A DNA stretch of 29,962 nt from Alistipes sp. GTDB lineage: Bacteria > Bacteroidota > Bacteroidia > Bacteroidales > Rikenellaceae. The notes beneath the pieces were generated by a model. It was given only the letters and a program-made list of their open reading frames with translations, had not been told where the DNA came from and ran no database searches. Every line of letters begins with the position of its first letter. The stretch's first letter is position 1. Both the position numbers and the translations under genes were made by a program. Positions 22,727 to 29,962 of the stretch are shown here, in pieces. The stretch covers positions 1-29,962 of the forward strand of contig JAFYOF010000024.1 of NCBI GenBank assembly GCA_017560305.1, in the 5' to 3' direction.

Positions 22727-25633
22727 TTATTTATTAATGCATTCATATTTGTTCGCACATCTGTTAACTCCATTCTCAATAGAATCCAACAACTGATTAC
22801 GCTGTGTCGCTCCATTGAGAAGTTTCTCCTTTTGATTAAGCAATCCTTTTATGATATCTTCTGACGCTTTGCTTATGGCCAAACGGACCGTTTCCTGTTG
22901 CTTATTAATGGTGTCAGATACCCAATTTACCACTATCTGCCAGAACTGTTTCTCAGAGCCAGCAATACCATGTGTCCAATTATTATAGAGACCATCCACA
23001 GTCGGATATTTCACCTTGTATATTTCAGCCTCATATGATTCATAATCATCACAGCAGACACCCTCTATTGTACGAGTCCTCCATTCCTTATCATTTGCTA
23101 TACTTTGAGGTCTAGAGAATGTAAAAATATCTTCTGGGAGCTCAATCTTAGATTGCTTCTCAATCGCTAACAATTCAACAATAGCCGCCATATCTATATC
23201 TAAGCCGATTTGCCCAACCTCATCGATTATAAGTCGAGAATCATTTTCTAGAATCACACTCAAATTATCTACAAAACTTCTGTAATCTGACTGGACATTA
23301 TAAGACATTAGGTCTGACATTGCAATCCTCATCTCTGTGTTGAGAATAAAATATTTATTGTCATATGACTTATATTCATACTCCGCAGGTTTAGAATCTC
23401 CCTTATAGATAATATACTGGTTATCCTCTATGGTTTTGTAGCGCCAGTCCAGGAATTGAGTCCTAAATACAGAAAATTGCTCAACTAATTTTCGAACAGA
23501 CGAATCTTTGATACCTTTAGATTTAAGATCTGCCTCAAAACTCTTTTCATCATATTCAGATGCAGGATAGACCTTTGTAAAAGGATTCATTAAGTCGTAC
23601 TGTATTTTTTTCTTTATAGTTTCTAGTATGGTAAGATTCTCTTTATGCAATTCAATTATACCTCTATGAGAGAGATTGGCCAATTGCATGTGTGCAACTT
23701 CTTGTGCATTACGGATTTTGCTCGCATCTCCAGATTTGCACACTTCTGAATATTGTTTTAATATATCACATGCTGCACGATTGTCATCAATAGTGTGTTG
23801 AAAATGCCCTTGCAATCGGCCTTGAATAAAAGGGCCGTTTATCGATTTGTATAACTTCAGGTATTTAGTGTATAATCTCCATTTTCTAACCAAATCCTCA
23901 TTAATCTCTTCCAACTTTGCACGGTCATTGTGCAATATTTTCAACAATGCATCTTGGACGAGCTGTTTCGTGCATATTGATATCTCAGGATCGGTAAAAC
24001 ACAACTTGTTACTACTTGTTGCTTCGAGTTGGTTTTCAATGCTATCAAGTAGTTCAATTGTTGAGTCAGATGCCGAGAAAGCGCAAAGCCACTCTAAATC
24101 CATTCGACTTACGATAGTGTTCAATATCGTATTTCGGGTAGCAGATTCTACGCCATGCATATTACCAAGTAAAACCTGAGTGTCTATACCTTGTGATGAT
24201 ACTTCAGAATCAAAATGAGTTGCAACTCTTCCGAGTTCCCCCATCATAACATATATACGATCAGAGAGTTCATGCTGGCTAGTCTCACTAGTGCCAAGTA
24301 TATTAATTTGACTCTCCAAGATACCATACATACGTGAATAGACAGAAATCAGATTATCCAATCTATTAACAGCAATAAAGTTTGTTAAATATGCTCTTAA
24401 CAGTTTGAATTTAATTTGATATCTATAAATTGCAGGGTAAATAACAATCTCGTAAAAAGAATCCTTAATACGAATATTTAACTCCTCTAATAGTTTGTCT
24501 GCATTACTTAAACTATAACTATATTTCAGTAGTTGTGTGACATTTTCACTGTTGAGAGGAACTTTATCAGCAATATCATCTTCTATGCCTCGATAAAAAG
24601 TTCTAATTTCCCGATTGTCTTTGCTACGAAGTATGCCTCCACAATTTGTATCAAGTATATATAATCTTTCAGTGTCAGCTTCCAACTTAGTATCAATAGC
24701 AAAATTATGCAGACCAATAGATAATTGGGCATTGTTGTACATAATGCCAATAAAAGGGATGATTTTAATATTATCAAACTCATACTTTGGCAGTTCAGTT
24801 GAAAGTTTATCAATAACCCTCTTACGGAATTTTTCTATATTTTCTTCTAGAGTAGTGGCCCCACCAACTGTATGGGTATCAACTTTATTTAATAAGAAAA
24901 TAATTGAGTCTGTACTTCCTGACAAATTCTTAACCGTTTCTGACAGTTCGCCAAGCAAAACTTCCAATGCTTCTGGATCTGCTAATCGAGAATAATCCAT
25001 TGCCAATATACACAATGGCTTCACATCACCAATGACATCCTGAATTACTTTAAGATTTTTCTGATCCCCTTTTTCTTTCCTAAGACCTGGCAAATCAATA
25101 AAACGGAATTTGACCTCAGAAGGCAAGCCAAATGATTCTAGATATTTATTCCATAGGAATGTACCTCTGACTTCTATTTGTGGTGCTGTGCAAATTCTTT
25201 TATTGACCTTTTTCTCTTTATAGACCTTAAATACCTCATATATCTTTTTGTTCATCTCCTCATCACTCATATTGTTATATGAGCGTCCAGGCCAATAGCC
25301 TTCAGGACTAGGCGAGATAATAAGTTGATTCTCGGTTTCTGAGGGTGTAAAAGTCAATATACCAGCACTCATTTCATCAACATCAGAAGGTGCTATATCC
25401 CTACCAATCATAGCATTGAGTATTGTTGACTTTCCTGAACTTGTAGTACCAACTGTCGCAATGGTAATATATGGATTTGATAGGCTTTTAACTGTCTTAT
25501 CAGCTTCCGCAAAGAAATCATCAAAACAAGCCATTAGAGGCTCATCAAATCTAAACTCCTGTTTGTATGTATCAAACAAAGTCTTAACTTCTTTGTTAAG
25601 CTGAATTATGTTATTTTTGTATGTGTGTAGCAT
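22727..25633 (-). CDS. Dynamin-like large GTPase
   Basis: A 968-residue protein of the bacterial dynamin family. The GTPase domain shows G1 GTTSSGKST (residues 62-70), a G2 candidate threonine near 94 (GILTFTPS), G3 DLPGL (180-184) and G4 NKVD (249-252). The remaining 650 residues are largely helical and heptad-rich, as in dynamin stalk and bundle regions; I see no clear membrane helix, so membrane contact would be by amphipathic helices or a partner. Bacterial dynamins remodel or fuse membranes, and some protect against phage or envelope damage. It lies two bases after the 452-aa unknown gene and eight before the 195-aa gene, pointing to a three-component complex. It reads intact. Confidence 0.9.
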   Translation of the reverse strand: MLHTYKNNIIQLNKEVKTLFDTYKQEFRFDEPLMACFDDFFAEADKTVKSLSNPYITIATVGTTSSGKSTILNAMIGRDIAPSDVDEMSAGILTFTPSETENQLIISPSPEGYWPGRSYNNMSDEEMNKKIYEVFKVYKEKKVNKRICTAPQIEVRGTFLWNKYLESFGLPSEVKFRFIDLPGLRKEKGDQKNLKVIQDVIGDVKPLCILAMDYSRLADPEALEVLLGELSETVKNLSGSTDSIIFLLNKVDTHTVGGATTLEENIEKFRKRVIDKLSTELPKYEFDNIKIIPFIGIMYNNAQLSIGLHNFAIDTKLEADTERLYILDTNCGGILRSKDNREIRTFYRGIEDDIADKVPLNSENVTQLLKYSYSLSNADKLLEELNIRIKDSFYEIVIYPAIYRYQIKFKLLRAYLTNFIAVNRLDNLISVYSRMYGILESQINILGTSETSQHELSDRIYVMMGELGRVATHFDSEVSSQGIDTQVLLGNMHGVESATRNTILNTIVSRMDLEWLCAFSASDSTIELLDSIENQLEATSSNKLCFTDPEISICTKQLVQDALLKILHNDRAKLEEINEDLVRKWRLYTKYLKLYKSINGPFIQGRLQGHFQHTIDDNRAACDILKQYSEVCKSGDASKIRNAQEVAHMQLANLSHRGIIELHKENLTILETIKKKIQYDLMNPFTKVYPASEYDEKSFEADLKSKGIKDSSVRKLVEQFSVFRTQFLDWRYKTIEDNQYIIYKGDSKPAEYEYKSYDNKYFILNTEMRIAMSDLMSYNVQSDYRSFVDNLSVILENDSRLIIDEVGQIGLDIDMAAIVELLAIEKQSKIELPEDIFTFSRPQSIANDKEWRTRTIEGVCCDDYESYEAEIYKVKYPTVDGLYNNWTHGIAGSEKQFWQIVVNWVSDTINKQQETVRLAISKASEDIIKGLLNQKEKLLNGATQRNQLLDSIENGVNRCANKYECINK

Positions 25634-25635
25634 AT

Positions 25636-26994
25636 TTAATCAAACTGATGAAAAATTCGTAATGAACCTGATTCACTAATATCTCGATACTCTTTAATAT
25701 ATTCAGAATTCATCAAAACAGGATTCTGTTCTATTTCATTAACAATAGAGGCGAAAGACTTTCTATCTTCTTCTGACGAAGTAATCACATTCTCGGAAAC
25801 AGCATATAGTCTTAAAGATTTCTCCAAGAATGGTTCTACGATAAGATATCTTTGCTTAAGCTTACAAAATGCATTGGCAACATCTAAGTATATTTGAGAT
25901 AAGAACATCTTATCACTTTCGATTCTCTCAAGATTACTCAATAATGTCAAGTAATACTCCTTCAAGGAAGGCAGCATATACTCAACCCCAGGAAGCCCTG
26001 CCAAGAGACTTGGTAATTTAGGCAATGTCTTATACTCCAGTAAGTGATATGCATCAGCATACATACCTGCCATACAACAGAAAATGCCTGAAACAGTCCT
26101 CTCCATTTTTTCTTTAACAGCCTCGTCCAATTCTGGAGCTGAAGTTAAGAATGTCATTAGTTTTTGTTTTGCAGATGTAGAAAGATTTTCATCTTGTATC
26201 TTTTCTACAATTGACAAGTTGTGCTGTAATTTGGCAGAAAAGAACTTGGCTGATTTATCCAAATCCTTAGCCAGTTTGGCCATTTGTAAAGTCTCTAGAT
26301 AGACTGTTCGTAAATATAATGGTTTCAACTCTAATCGACCAAATTCAAATCCAGCGGGATAATTTAGTTCCTCTCCTAAGCCCCAAGACCAAACCTTGAA
26401 AATAAAAGTCTTACCATCATTAATCAATGTTGGAGCCATTACCATAACAGGTTGTTTTTTTAGTCCAGCGTATAGATAATTGATGGACGCGTCATTACTA
26501 GGAGCTTCATCCTTCCATGCGCCAATTTCAGATACTACTGCATGTACGCTATTTGTAGGATAATGATTTACGACAAATGATGACAGATTACCATTTATAG
26601 TTCTAGCATACGGATGATCTGAATCCTTCAATGCCGAGATTAATCTGCACGGTACAATAATATTATCCCCAAAATATGTTTTATCATCGGATATTGGTTG
26701 GCAAATCTGCATTTCAAAAGGATTTCTCAAAGGCCAGCATCGCTCATAATAGGTCTTCTCCGTCCACATCCTCATAGAGTTCTGATATGCGACTTCCGCC
26801 TCTCTTAATCTGTCTTCATGATTTTGTCTTTGCAACATCAATTTAGTTGCTACATCTTCTTCTCGAATACGGATACGTTTGTCCTCTTCTTTTTTTTCTG
26901 CATTAGTAATCCATCTCCAGCCACCTTTAACGACAGGAGCAAGCATTCTAGCAACTAATAAACCTCCGTAGATTGTAATAGGATCCATTGGCAT
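25636..26994 (-). CDS. Unknown 452-aa protein, putative dynamin partner
   Basis: A 452-residue protein not assigned to a family. It opens with a hydrophobic stretch (PITIYGGLLVARMLAPVVKG, about residues 5-24), then a charged coiled coil (about 30-75), the motif Y-E-R-C-W-P-L-R-N-P-F (about 83-93), a mixed alpha/beta part (90-240) with I-V-P-C-R-L-I-S-A-L, and a long helical C-terminus that may hold TPR-like helices (about 300-420). The layout suggests a membrane-tethered adaptor. ATG 26994 or the second methionine two codons later could be the start. It lies between the zinc-ribbon gene (27-base gap) and the dynamin gene (two-base gap), so it is surely in the operon. Confidence 0.87.
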   Translation of the reverse strand: MPMDPITIYGGLLVARMLAPVVKGGWRWITNAEKKEEDKRIRIREEDVATKLMLQRQNHEDRLREAEVAYQNSMRMWTEKTYYERCWPLRNPFEMQICQPISDDKTYFGDNIIVPCRLISALKDSDHPYARTINGNLSSFVVNHYPTNSVHAVVSEIGAWKDEAPSNDASINYLYAGLKKQPVMVMAPTLINDGKTFIFKVWSWGLGEELNYPAGFEFGRLELKPLYLRTVYLETLQMAKLAKDLDKSAKFFSAKLQHNLSIVEKIQDENLSTSAKQKLMTFLTSAPELDEAVKEKMERTVSGIFCCMAGMYADAYHLLEYKTLPKLPSLLAGLPGVEYMLPSLKEYYLTLLSNLERIESDKMFLSQIYLDVANAFCKLKQRYLIVEPFLEKSLRLYAVSENVITSSEEDRKSFASIVNEIEQNPVLMNSEYIKEYRDISESGSLRIFHQFD

Positions 26995-27021
26995 ACCTTT
27001 ATATTGTTAAATCATTTATAA

Positions 27022-27372
27022 CTAATAATGTTTATCATAAAAATGTCCGCAGTTATCACAAACATTTCCGTAACCAGCCCATTTGCCACATCCGCAAAGT
27101 TTGCATCTTCCGTATCCCTTGAAAGAGATTCCATTGTGTTTTTGTTCTTCGTGCTGATGATGTTCCTCCTCTGTAGATTGTTGCTCATCATCACACAGAT
27201 GAAATTCTTCATCTAATCCTTCTATTTCTTCAGAAACATCCACATACACATCGTCATCAACAAACTGTTCATCATCTACTTCAGCAGATGAATCATCAAT
27301 TTCATGGTCTATTTCTGATGTATCTATATTATCGAGAGAACCTAAACCCTCATTTATGTACTCTTGAAGCAT
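27022..27372 (-). CDS. Acidic protein with C-terminal zinc ribbon
   Basis: A 116-residue protein with two contrasting parts. Residues 1-75 are extremely acidic and low in complexity (D-H-E-I-D-D-S-S-A-E-V-D-D-E, V-D-V-S-E-E-I-E-G-L-D-E-E) and probably disordered, followed by a histidine/glutamate patch (E-E-E-H-H-Q-H-E-E-Q-K-H). The C-terminal 28 residues form a compact zinc ribbon: C-K-L-C-G-C-G-K-W-A-G-Y-G-N-V-C-D-N-C-G-H, with CxxC and CxxC pairs plus late His residues. Third gene of the sigma operon, 14 bases after the anti-sigma-like gene. It may be an adaptor, a substrate or a metal/charge sensor. No family recognised. Confidence 0.82.
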   Translation of the reverse strand: MLQEYINEGLGSLDNIDTSEIDHEIDDSSAEVDDEQFVDDDVYVDVSEEIEGLDEEFHLCDDEQQSTEEEHHQHEEQKHNGISFKGYGRCKLCGCGKWAGYGNVCDNCGHFYDKHY

Positions 27373-27386
27373 AACAAATATTAAAA

Positions 27387-27899
27387 TTACAGGTCTAAAA
27401 TATCATTTTCAATGTAGCCGTCTATTAGCATATTATCACCGTCTTCGCTTCTTAAATCATTCTCTTCATAACTATCATCAAGATCTTCTTCATTGTCAAC
27501 TAACGAATGCTCATCAGTAACAATGTCGTCACTTTCACAAATATCATCCATAGCTGCACACTCTGCATAACAGAATGAATGTGCTGCTACCATTGGGAAA
27601 GGAATACTATGCGCAAATGGCTCTGGGAAAACATTTCCCATAGGATTATCAGGAATGTCCACCAAAAGACCTGGCACTTCAGGCAACTCGAAGTTATTGT
27701 CGAAATCAGGTTCATCTTCAAATATAGAACATTCTTCTATTGCCTCACTGGGAGTTAAGTTATTAACAAAATCCTGAAAATCACTGTTGCTATCCAAGAC
27801 AGACTCTACCTTTAGCACATCCTCTGCAGAAAGATTACCTTCTAAATATGCGCCCAACATTTCTTCAGAAATAGGTAGCGGATTAATAATCTTAATCAT
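27387..27899 (-). CDS. Acidic protein with anti-sigma-like N-terminal helices
   Basis: A 170-residue protein. Residues 8-48 (L-P-I-S-E-E-M-L-G-A-Y-L-E-G-N-L-S-A-E-D-V-L-K-V-E-S-V-L then D-F-Q-D-F-V) match the helical opening found on anti-sigma factors of Bacteroidetes ([IL]-x-x-E-x-L-x-x-Y-L-x-G-x-x-x-x-E). Unlike usual anti-sigmas there is no membrane helix; the rest is disordered and very acidic (E-D-L-D-D-S-Y-E-E-N-D-L), with a middle proline/hydrophobic patch. Its ATG overlaps the sigma stop as ATGA (27896-27899), so the two are translationally coupled, as expected for a sigma/anti-sigma pair. A cytosolic anti-sigma or activator is the likely role. Confidence 0.78.
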   Translation of the reverse strand: MIKIINPLPISEEMLGAYLEGNLSAEDVLKVESVLDSNSDFQDFVNNLTPSEAIEECSIFEDEPDFDNNFELPEVPGLLVDIPDNPMGNVFPEPFAHSIPFPMVAAHSFCYAECAAMDDICESDDIVTDEHSLVDNEEDLDDSYEENDLRSEDGDNMLIDGYIENDILDL

Positions 27900-28492
27900 A
27901 ATAGACCCTCCTTTCTTAGAATGTTTTTAAATTGTTCTTTTGCCAACTTGTGCTTGTTATAATAATTATCCATAGACATATCTAAAAGGATTGCTGTTTC
28001 CTCATTTGTTTTCTCTTCCAAGTATCTATATTGAATGAGTTTTCTATATCGTTCATTATGCATCATGCATAACAAGGTGTAAACATCGCCTTGATTCAAC
28101 TTTTCCAAAGACATAGAGATTACATTCTCAGTGAATCTATCGCTTTCAACTGAAATATGATCATTAACCTCTGGTCTTTTTTTGTATAATTGATGACAGT
28201 AGTTGTCTACTACAATACCTAACCAATGTTCAAAACGACAGTTGTATTTAAACGAAGAAAGATAACATCTCCCAGATTTAGGACCAGGAGTCATTATATA
28301 GACATATATTTCGTTGATAAACTCAAGACATGAATTGCAATCGGTATAATATTTGTTATACCTTGCCTTAAACAACGGATAGAATTTTTCATAGAAATAC
28401 AATTGTGTTACAATAGTATTTCTTTGCAGTATAGCACTCACTATTTGTTCGTCAGACAGTGAGTTAATATACTCTTTTTCATCAGGAGTCAT
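27896..28492 (-). CDS. ECF-like sigma-70 family factor
   Basis: A 198-residue RNA polymerase sigma factor of the ECF size class. A region-2-like helix bundle covers about residues 30-105 (FYPLFKARYNKYYTDCNSCL, F-I-N-E-I-Y-V-Y-I, then F-E-H-W-L-G-I-V-V-D-N-Y-C as region 2.4-like), and a region-4 HTH covers about 130-190 (Y-R-K-L-I-Q-Y-R-Y-L-E-E-K-T-N-E-E-T-A-I-L-L-D-M-S, then Y-Y-N-K-H-K-L-A-K-E-Q-F). It is the first gene of the dynamin operon, under a housekeeping promoter. I infer that it recognises the GATAG-N17/18-CTCTATA promoters found five times downstream. Confidence 0.85.
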   Translation of the reverse strand: MTPDEKEYINSLSDEQIVSAILQRNTIVTQLYFYEKFYPLFKARYNKYYTDCNSCLEFINEIYVYIMTPGPKSGRCYLSSFKYNCRFEHWLGIVVDNYCHQLYKKRPEVNDHISVESDRFTENVISMSLEKLNQGDVYTLLCMMHNERYRKLIQYRYLEEKTNEETAILLDMSMDNYYNKHKLAKEQFKNILRKEGLL

Positions 28493-28536
28493 AAACTAAA
28501 AACTCTATTTAACTATTAGGTGTACATTGTTCTCCA

Positions 28537-28568
28537 CAAAGTTATAGAAAAAAAATAAAATTAGCAAG
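28537..28568 (-). promoter_or_regulatory. Housekeeping promoter of the sigma/dynamin operon
   Basis: On the minus strand TAACTTTG (28537-28544) matches TAnnTTTG, and CTTG (28565-28568) lies 20 bases upstream as the -33 element. Transcription should start near 28530, about 38 bases before the sigma ATG. This promoter is unlike the five GATAG-type copies. Confidence 0.65.
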
Positions 28569-28597
28569 ATGAGGCAGAATATTTTAAATTACTAAAA

Positions 28598-28626
28598 AAG
28601 CCTCCATTCGCAATGAATGAAGGCTT
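28598..28626 (-). terminator. Terminator of the phage tail operon
   Basis: On the minus strand an 11-base stem with one mismatch (AGCCTTCATTC at 28615-28625, GAATGGAGGCT at 28599-28609), followed by a run of T (28594-28598). It lies right behind the DUF6549-like stop and separates phage genes from the cargo. Confidence 0.85.
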
Positions 28627-28629
28627 CGG

Positions 28630-29232
28630 TTATTTCTTGTCTATTTGCATGTATTCGGAGTACTTGATATCGACATACGGACTGTCGCTTGAAATGGTCT
28701 GGTGGATTGCTTTAACCTTCTTCCAGAATAGGCATTTGCGTTTGTATTCAACCCATACGGTCTGTTGTAGTGTAACGGGTAAACGGATATCGCCCCTGAG
28801 GGTATCATTGTCTTTGACAGCATCAAGTTGGATATGCGGTGAAGCCATCTCAACCTTCTGCTGAACGACATGAACAGTATCACGAATAAATACAGTGTCA
28901 CGGATTACTGCATTGATGGGTGCAGCAACCTCCAAGTTGTGTTTTGCCACCGCTTGAAGGTTCTTGATTTTGATACCCATCTGACGAATCTTTTCAGCAT
29001 CTGCAGCACGGAAACGCTCGTACTCATCGATAGTCAAACGCAACGCCTTTGCATCGACGGCCATAGTTGTTGAATCCACTTTGATTCGCTCGATGTCGGA
29101 TAATAAAGCAGTGTTATTCTGCTTATACCTATCACGCTCATCAGATAGTTTTGAAGCGTGTTTGAACTGTATGAAAACCACTCCTCCCAGCAGGAGAATG
29201 ATAACAAGAAGTATTTGTGAAAACTTACTCAT
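28630..29232 (-). CDS. Phage membrane-anchored coiled-coil protein (DUF6549-like)
   Basis: A 200-residue protein: one N-terminal membrane anchor (MSKFSQILLVIILLLGGVVF), a coiled coil (about residues 28-100, S-D-E-R-D-R-Y-K-Q-N-N, then R-L-T-I-D-E-Y-E-R-F) and a C-terminal beta part with I-R-D-T-V-F-I-R-D-T-V and D-T-L-R-G-D-I-R-L-P-V. This layout matches the DUF6549-type proteins of Bacteroidetes phages and is spanin-like (one anchor, periplasmic coiled coil), suggesting a late lysis function. Its start overlaps the end of the next upstream gene (29225-29232). The family name is from memory. Confidence 0.78.
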   Translation of the reverse strand: MSKFSQILLVIILLLGGVVFIQFKHASKLSDERDRYKQNNTALLSDIERIKVDSTTMAVDAKALRLTIDEYERFRAADAEKIRQMGIKIKNLQAVAKHNLEVAAPINAVIRDTVFIRDTVHVVQQKVEMASPHIQLDAVKDNDTLRGDIRLPVTLQQTVWVEYKRKCLFWKKVKAIHQTISSDSPYVDIKYSEYMQIDKK

Positions 29233-29431
29233 AACTTATTGAATTTTCGGGAATAAACCATAGATACTCGCCTAAATAAGGCTCTTCGAGTAGCACTAAT
29301 GCTCCACGATTCTTGATACGATCTTCGGACAGAACCTCCACGATGAGGCCACGACAACCAACAAGGTCATCGAGCCTCATCGCAGTGAGTTCCCTGGAAG
29401 TAATAACTGTAATATGGGCGTTCTGAATCAT
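29225..29431 (-). CDS. Small phage protein, 68 aa
   Basis: A 68-residue protein (MIQNAHITVITSRELTAMRL, later G-C-R-G-L-I-V-E-V-L-S-E-D-R-I-K-N-R-G-A-L-V-L-L-E-E-P, ending W-F-I-P-E-N-S-I-S-Y-E) that looks like a small beta-barrel (SH3-like) fold. It starts two bases after the DUF2586 stop and overlaps the next gene by eight bases, so it is translated within the tail operon. No function known to me. Confidence 0.78.
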   Translation of the reverse strand: MIQNAHITVITSRELTAMRLDDLVGCRGLIVEVLSEDRIKNRGALVLLEEPYLGEYLWFIPENSISYE

Positions 29432-29433
29432 TG

Positions 29434-29962
29434 CTATTTACCACATACGGCGTTATGTTCCAAGAGCGCACGAAGGTCTTCACGAATCTCGTGCAAATCG
29501 TTCTGAATCGATGTAAACTGAGTGATTGTAGCCTCAAACACCGCCTTGTCGAGTTTGATATCGCCGAAGCCCAACTCGATCTCCTGGAAGTCATCGGTAA
29601 AGAGATTGAACTGCTTTACCCACGCAATAGACTCGTGTACATTTGCCTTTGCGATGGCTCCCATAACAGCTCCAAGGAAGCCCACAGGCGTATGGTTCGG
29701 ATTAACCATCTGTATTGTCGAAATCTTCTCGTGGCGAGACTGTCCGAAGATGCAGCTGATACGACTTGACTCGCAGATACACGAAGGAATCTTGTTCAAG
29801 TCAATCTGACGGCCATCAGTGGTGTCAGCACCCGTATTGGAAGGGTTAGCCGAGAGTACCAACGACAAAGGCTGGTTCTGCTCTGCAAGACCTACAGCCA
29901 CATCGTTGAGACCCTTGACAAGGTTAAGACTGTACTTGTCGGCACCGCCATTTGCCTTCCAC
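29434..29962 (-). CDS. DUF2586 phage tail-sheath-like protein, C-terminal part (cut by window end)
   Basis: The minus-strand frame is open from the window end (W-K-A-N-G-G-A-D-K-Y-S-L-N-L-V-K-G-L-N-D-V) to the stop at 29434, 176 codons. A GTG at 29901 could look like a start, but the frame continues upstream, so this is the end of a longer protein. S-L-V-L-S-A-N-P-S-N-T-G-A-D-T-T-D-G-R-Q, then I-P-S-C-I-C-E-S-S-R-I-S-C-I-F-G-Q-S, and the T-P-V-G-F-L-G-A-V-M-G-A-I-A-K-A-N-V-H-E-S-I-A-W-V segment fit DUF2586 proteins of Bacteroidetes phages, thought to be tail-sheath related. It shows that phage genes continue beyond the window. The family call is from memory. Confidence 0.75.
   Translation of the reverse strand, partial: WKANGGADKYSLNLVKGLNDVAVGLAEQNQPLSLVLSANPSNTGADTTDGRQIDLNKIPSCICESSRISCIFGQSRHEKISTIQMVNPNHTPVGFLGAVMGAIAKANVHESIAWVKQFNLFTDDFQEIELGFGDIKLDKAVFEATITQFTSIQNDLHEIREDLRALLEHNAVCGK

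Noticed and set aside
1..29962. CRISPR arrays, tRNA and rRNA genes, transposases
   Set aside because: None seen: the only regular arrays are the 10-bp iterons and the degenerate coding repeats, and no tRNA cloverleaf or transposase motif was recognised.

Overview
The window looks like DNA of a gut-type Bacteroidales bacterium (Bacteroides/Prevotella/Alistipes relatives). The signs are TAnnTTTG-type -7 promoter boxes, weak ribosome binding sites, a fimbrillin-like lipoprotein, a short Hc1-type histone-like protein, and phage families (DUF2586, DUF6549-like, DUF5675) that I associate with Bacteroidetes prophages. All assignments come from reading the sequence; no database search was run.

Layout. 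(1) 1-1475, minus strand: an AAA15-type ABC ATPase followed by the start of an RloB-like TOPRIM protein that runs off the window, a probable AbiL-like anti-phage pair. (2) 1476-3020: no intact gene; a degenerate coding-repeat remnant (GGQ and NDTK/NDTQ units), inverted repeats, a hairpin and a 10-bp tandem iteron array. (3) 3021-5655, plus strand: a five-HTH zinc-finger protein, a tyrosine recombinase, a strong terminator and a small excisionase-like HTH protein. (4) 5689-9511, plus strand: histone-like protein, a rod-like structured RNA, a small unknown gene, DUF5675, large terminase and a probable head-completion protein. (5) 9514-28492, minus strand: about 19 kb of cargo. (6) 28598-29962, minus strand: phage genes resume (DUF6549-like, a small conserved protein, DUF2586 tail-sheath-like protein, cut by the window end). 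The cargo therefore lies at the convergent junction of two phage transcription units.

The cargo is the most interesting part. Its first operon (28492 to 22131) has a canonical Bacteroidales housekeeping promoter. It encodes an ECF-like sigma factor, an acidic protein with an anti-sigma-like N-terminus, an acidic zinc-ribbon protein, a 452-aa unknown protein, a 968-aa dynamin-like GTPase and a 195-aa unknown protein, and ends in a strong terminator. Beyond it lie five more minus-strand operons. Each starts just after the same non-canonical promoter, GATAG-N17/18-CTCTATA, which does not match the housekeeping consensus. They encode a papain-like (C39-type) protease with five Ca-binding-like repeats plus a Big2 protein plus a fimbrillin-like lipoprotein; a group with a macro-like domain protein; two small envelope-associated groups (lipoprotein; YkvA and DUF1810); and a group with VWA, CreD, WG-repeat and lipoprotein genes. 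I infer that the local sigma factor drives these five operons, making the 19 kb a self-contained sigma-controlled envelope-stress or defence island carried by a prophage.

Five genes of the 9.5-18.6 kb part are broken by six small lesions (three nonsense codons, three single-base indels), while the sigma/dynamin operon and the phage genes read intact. Either this part of the regulon is decaying or the assembly has local errors.
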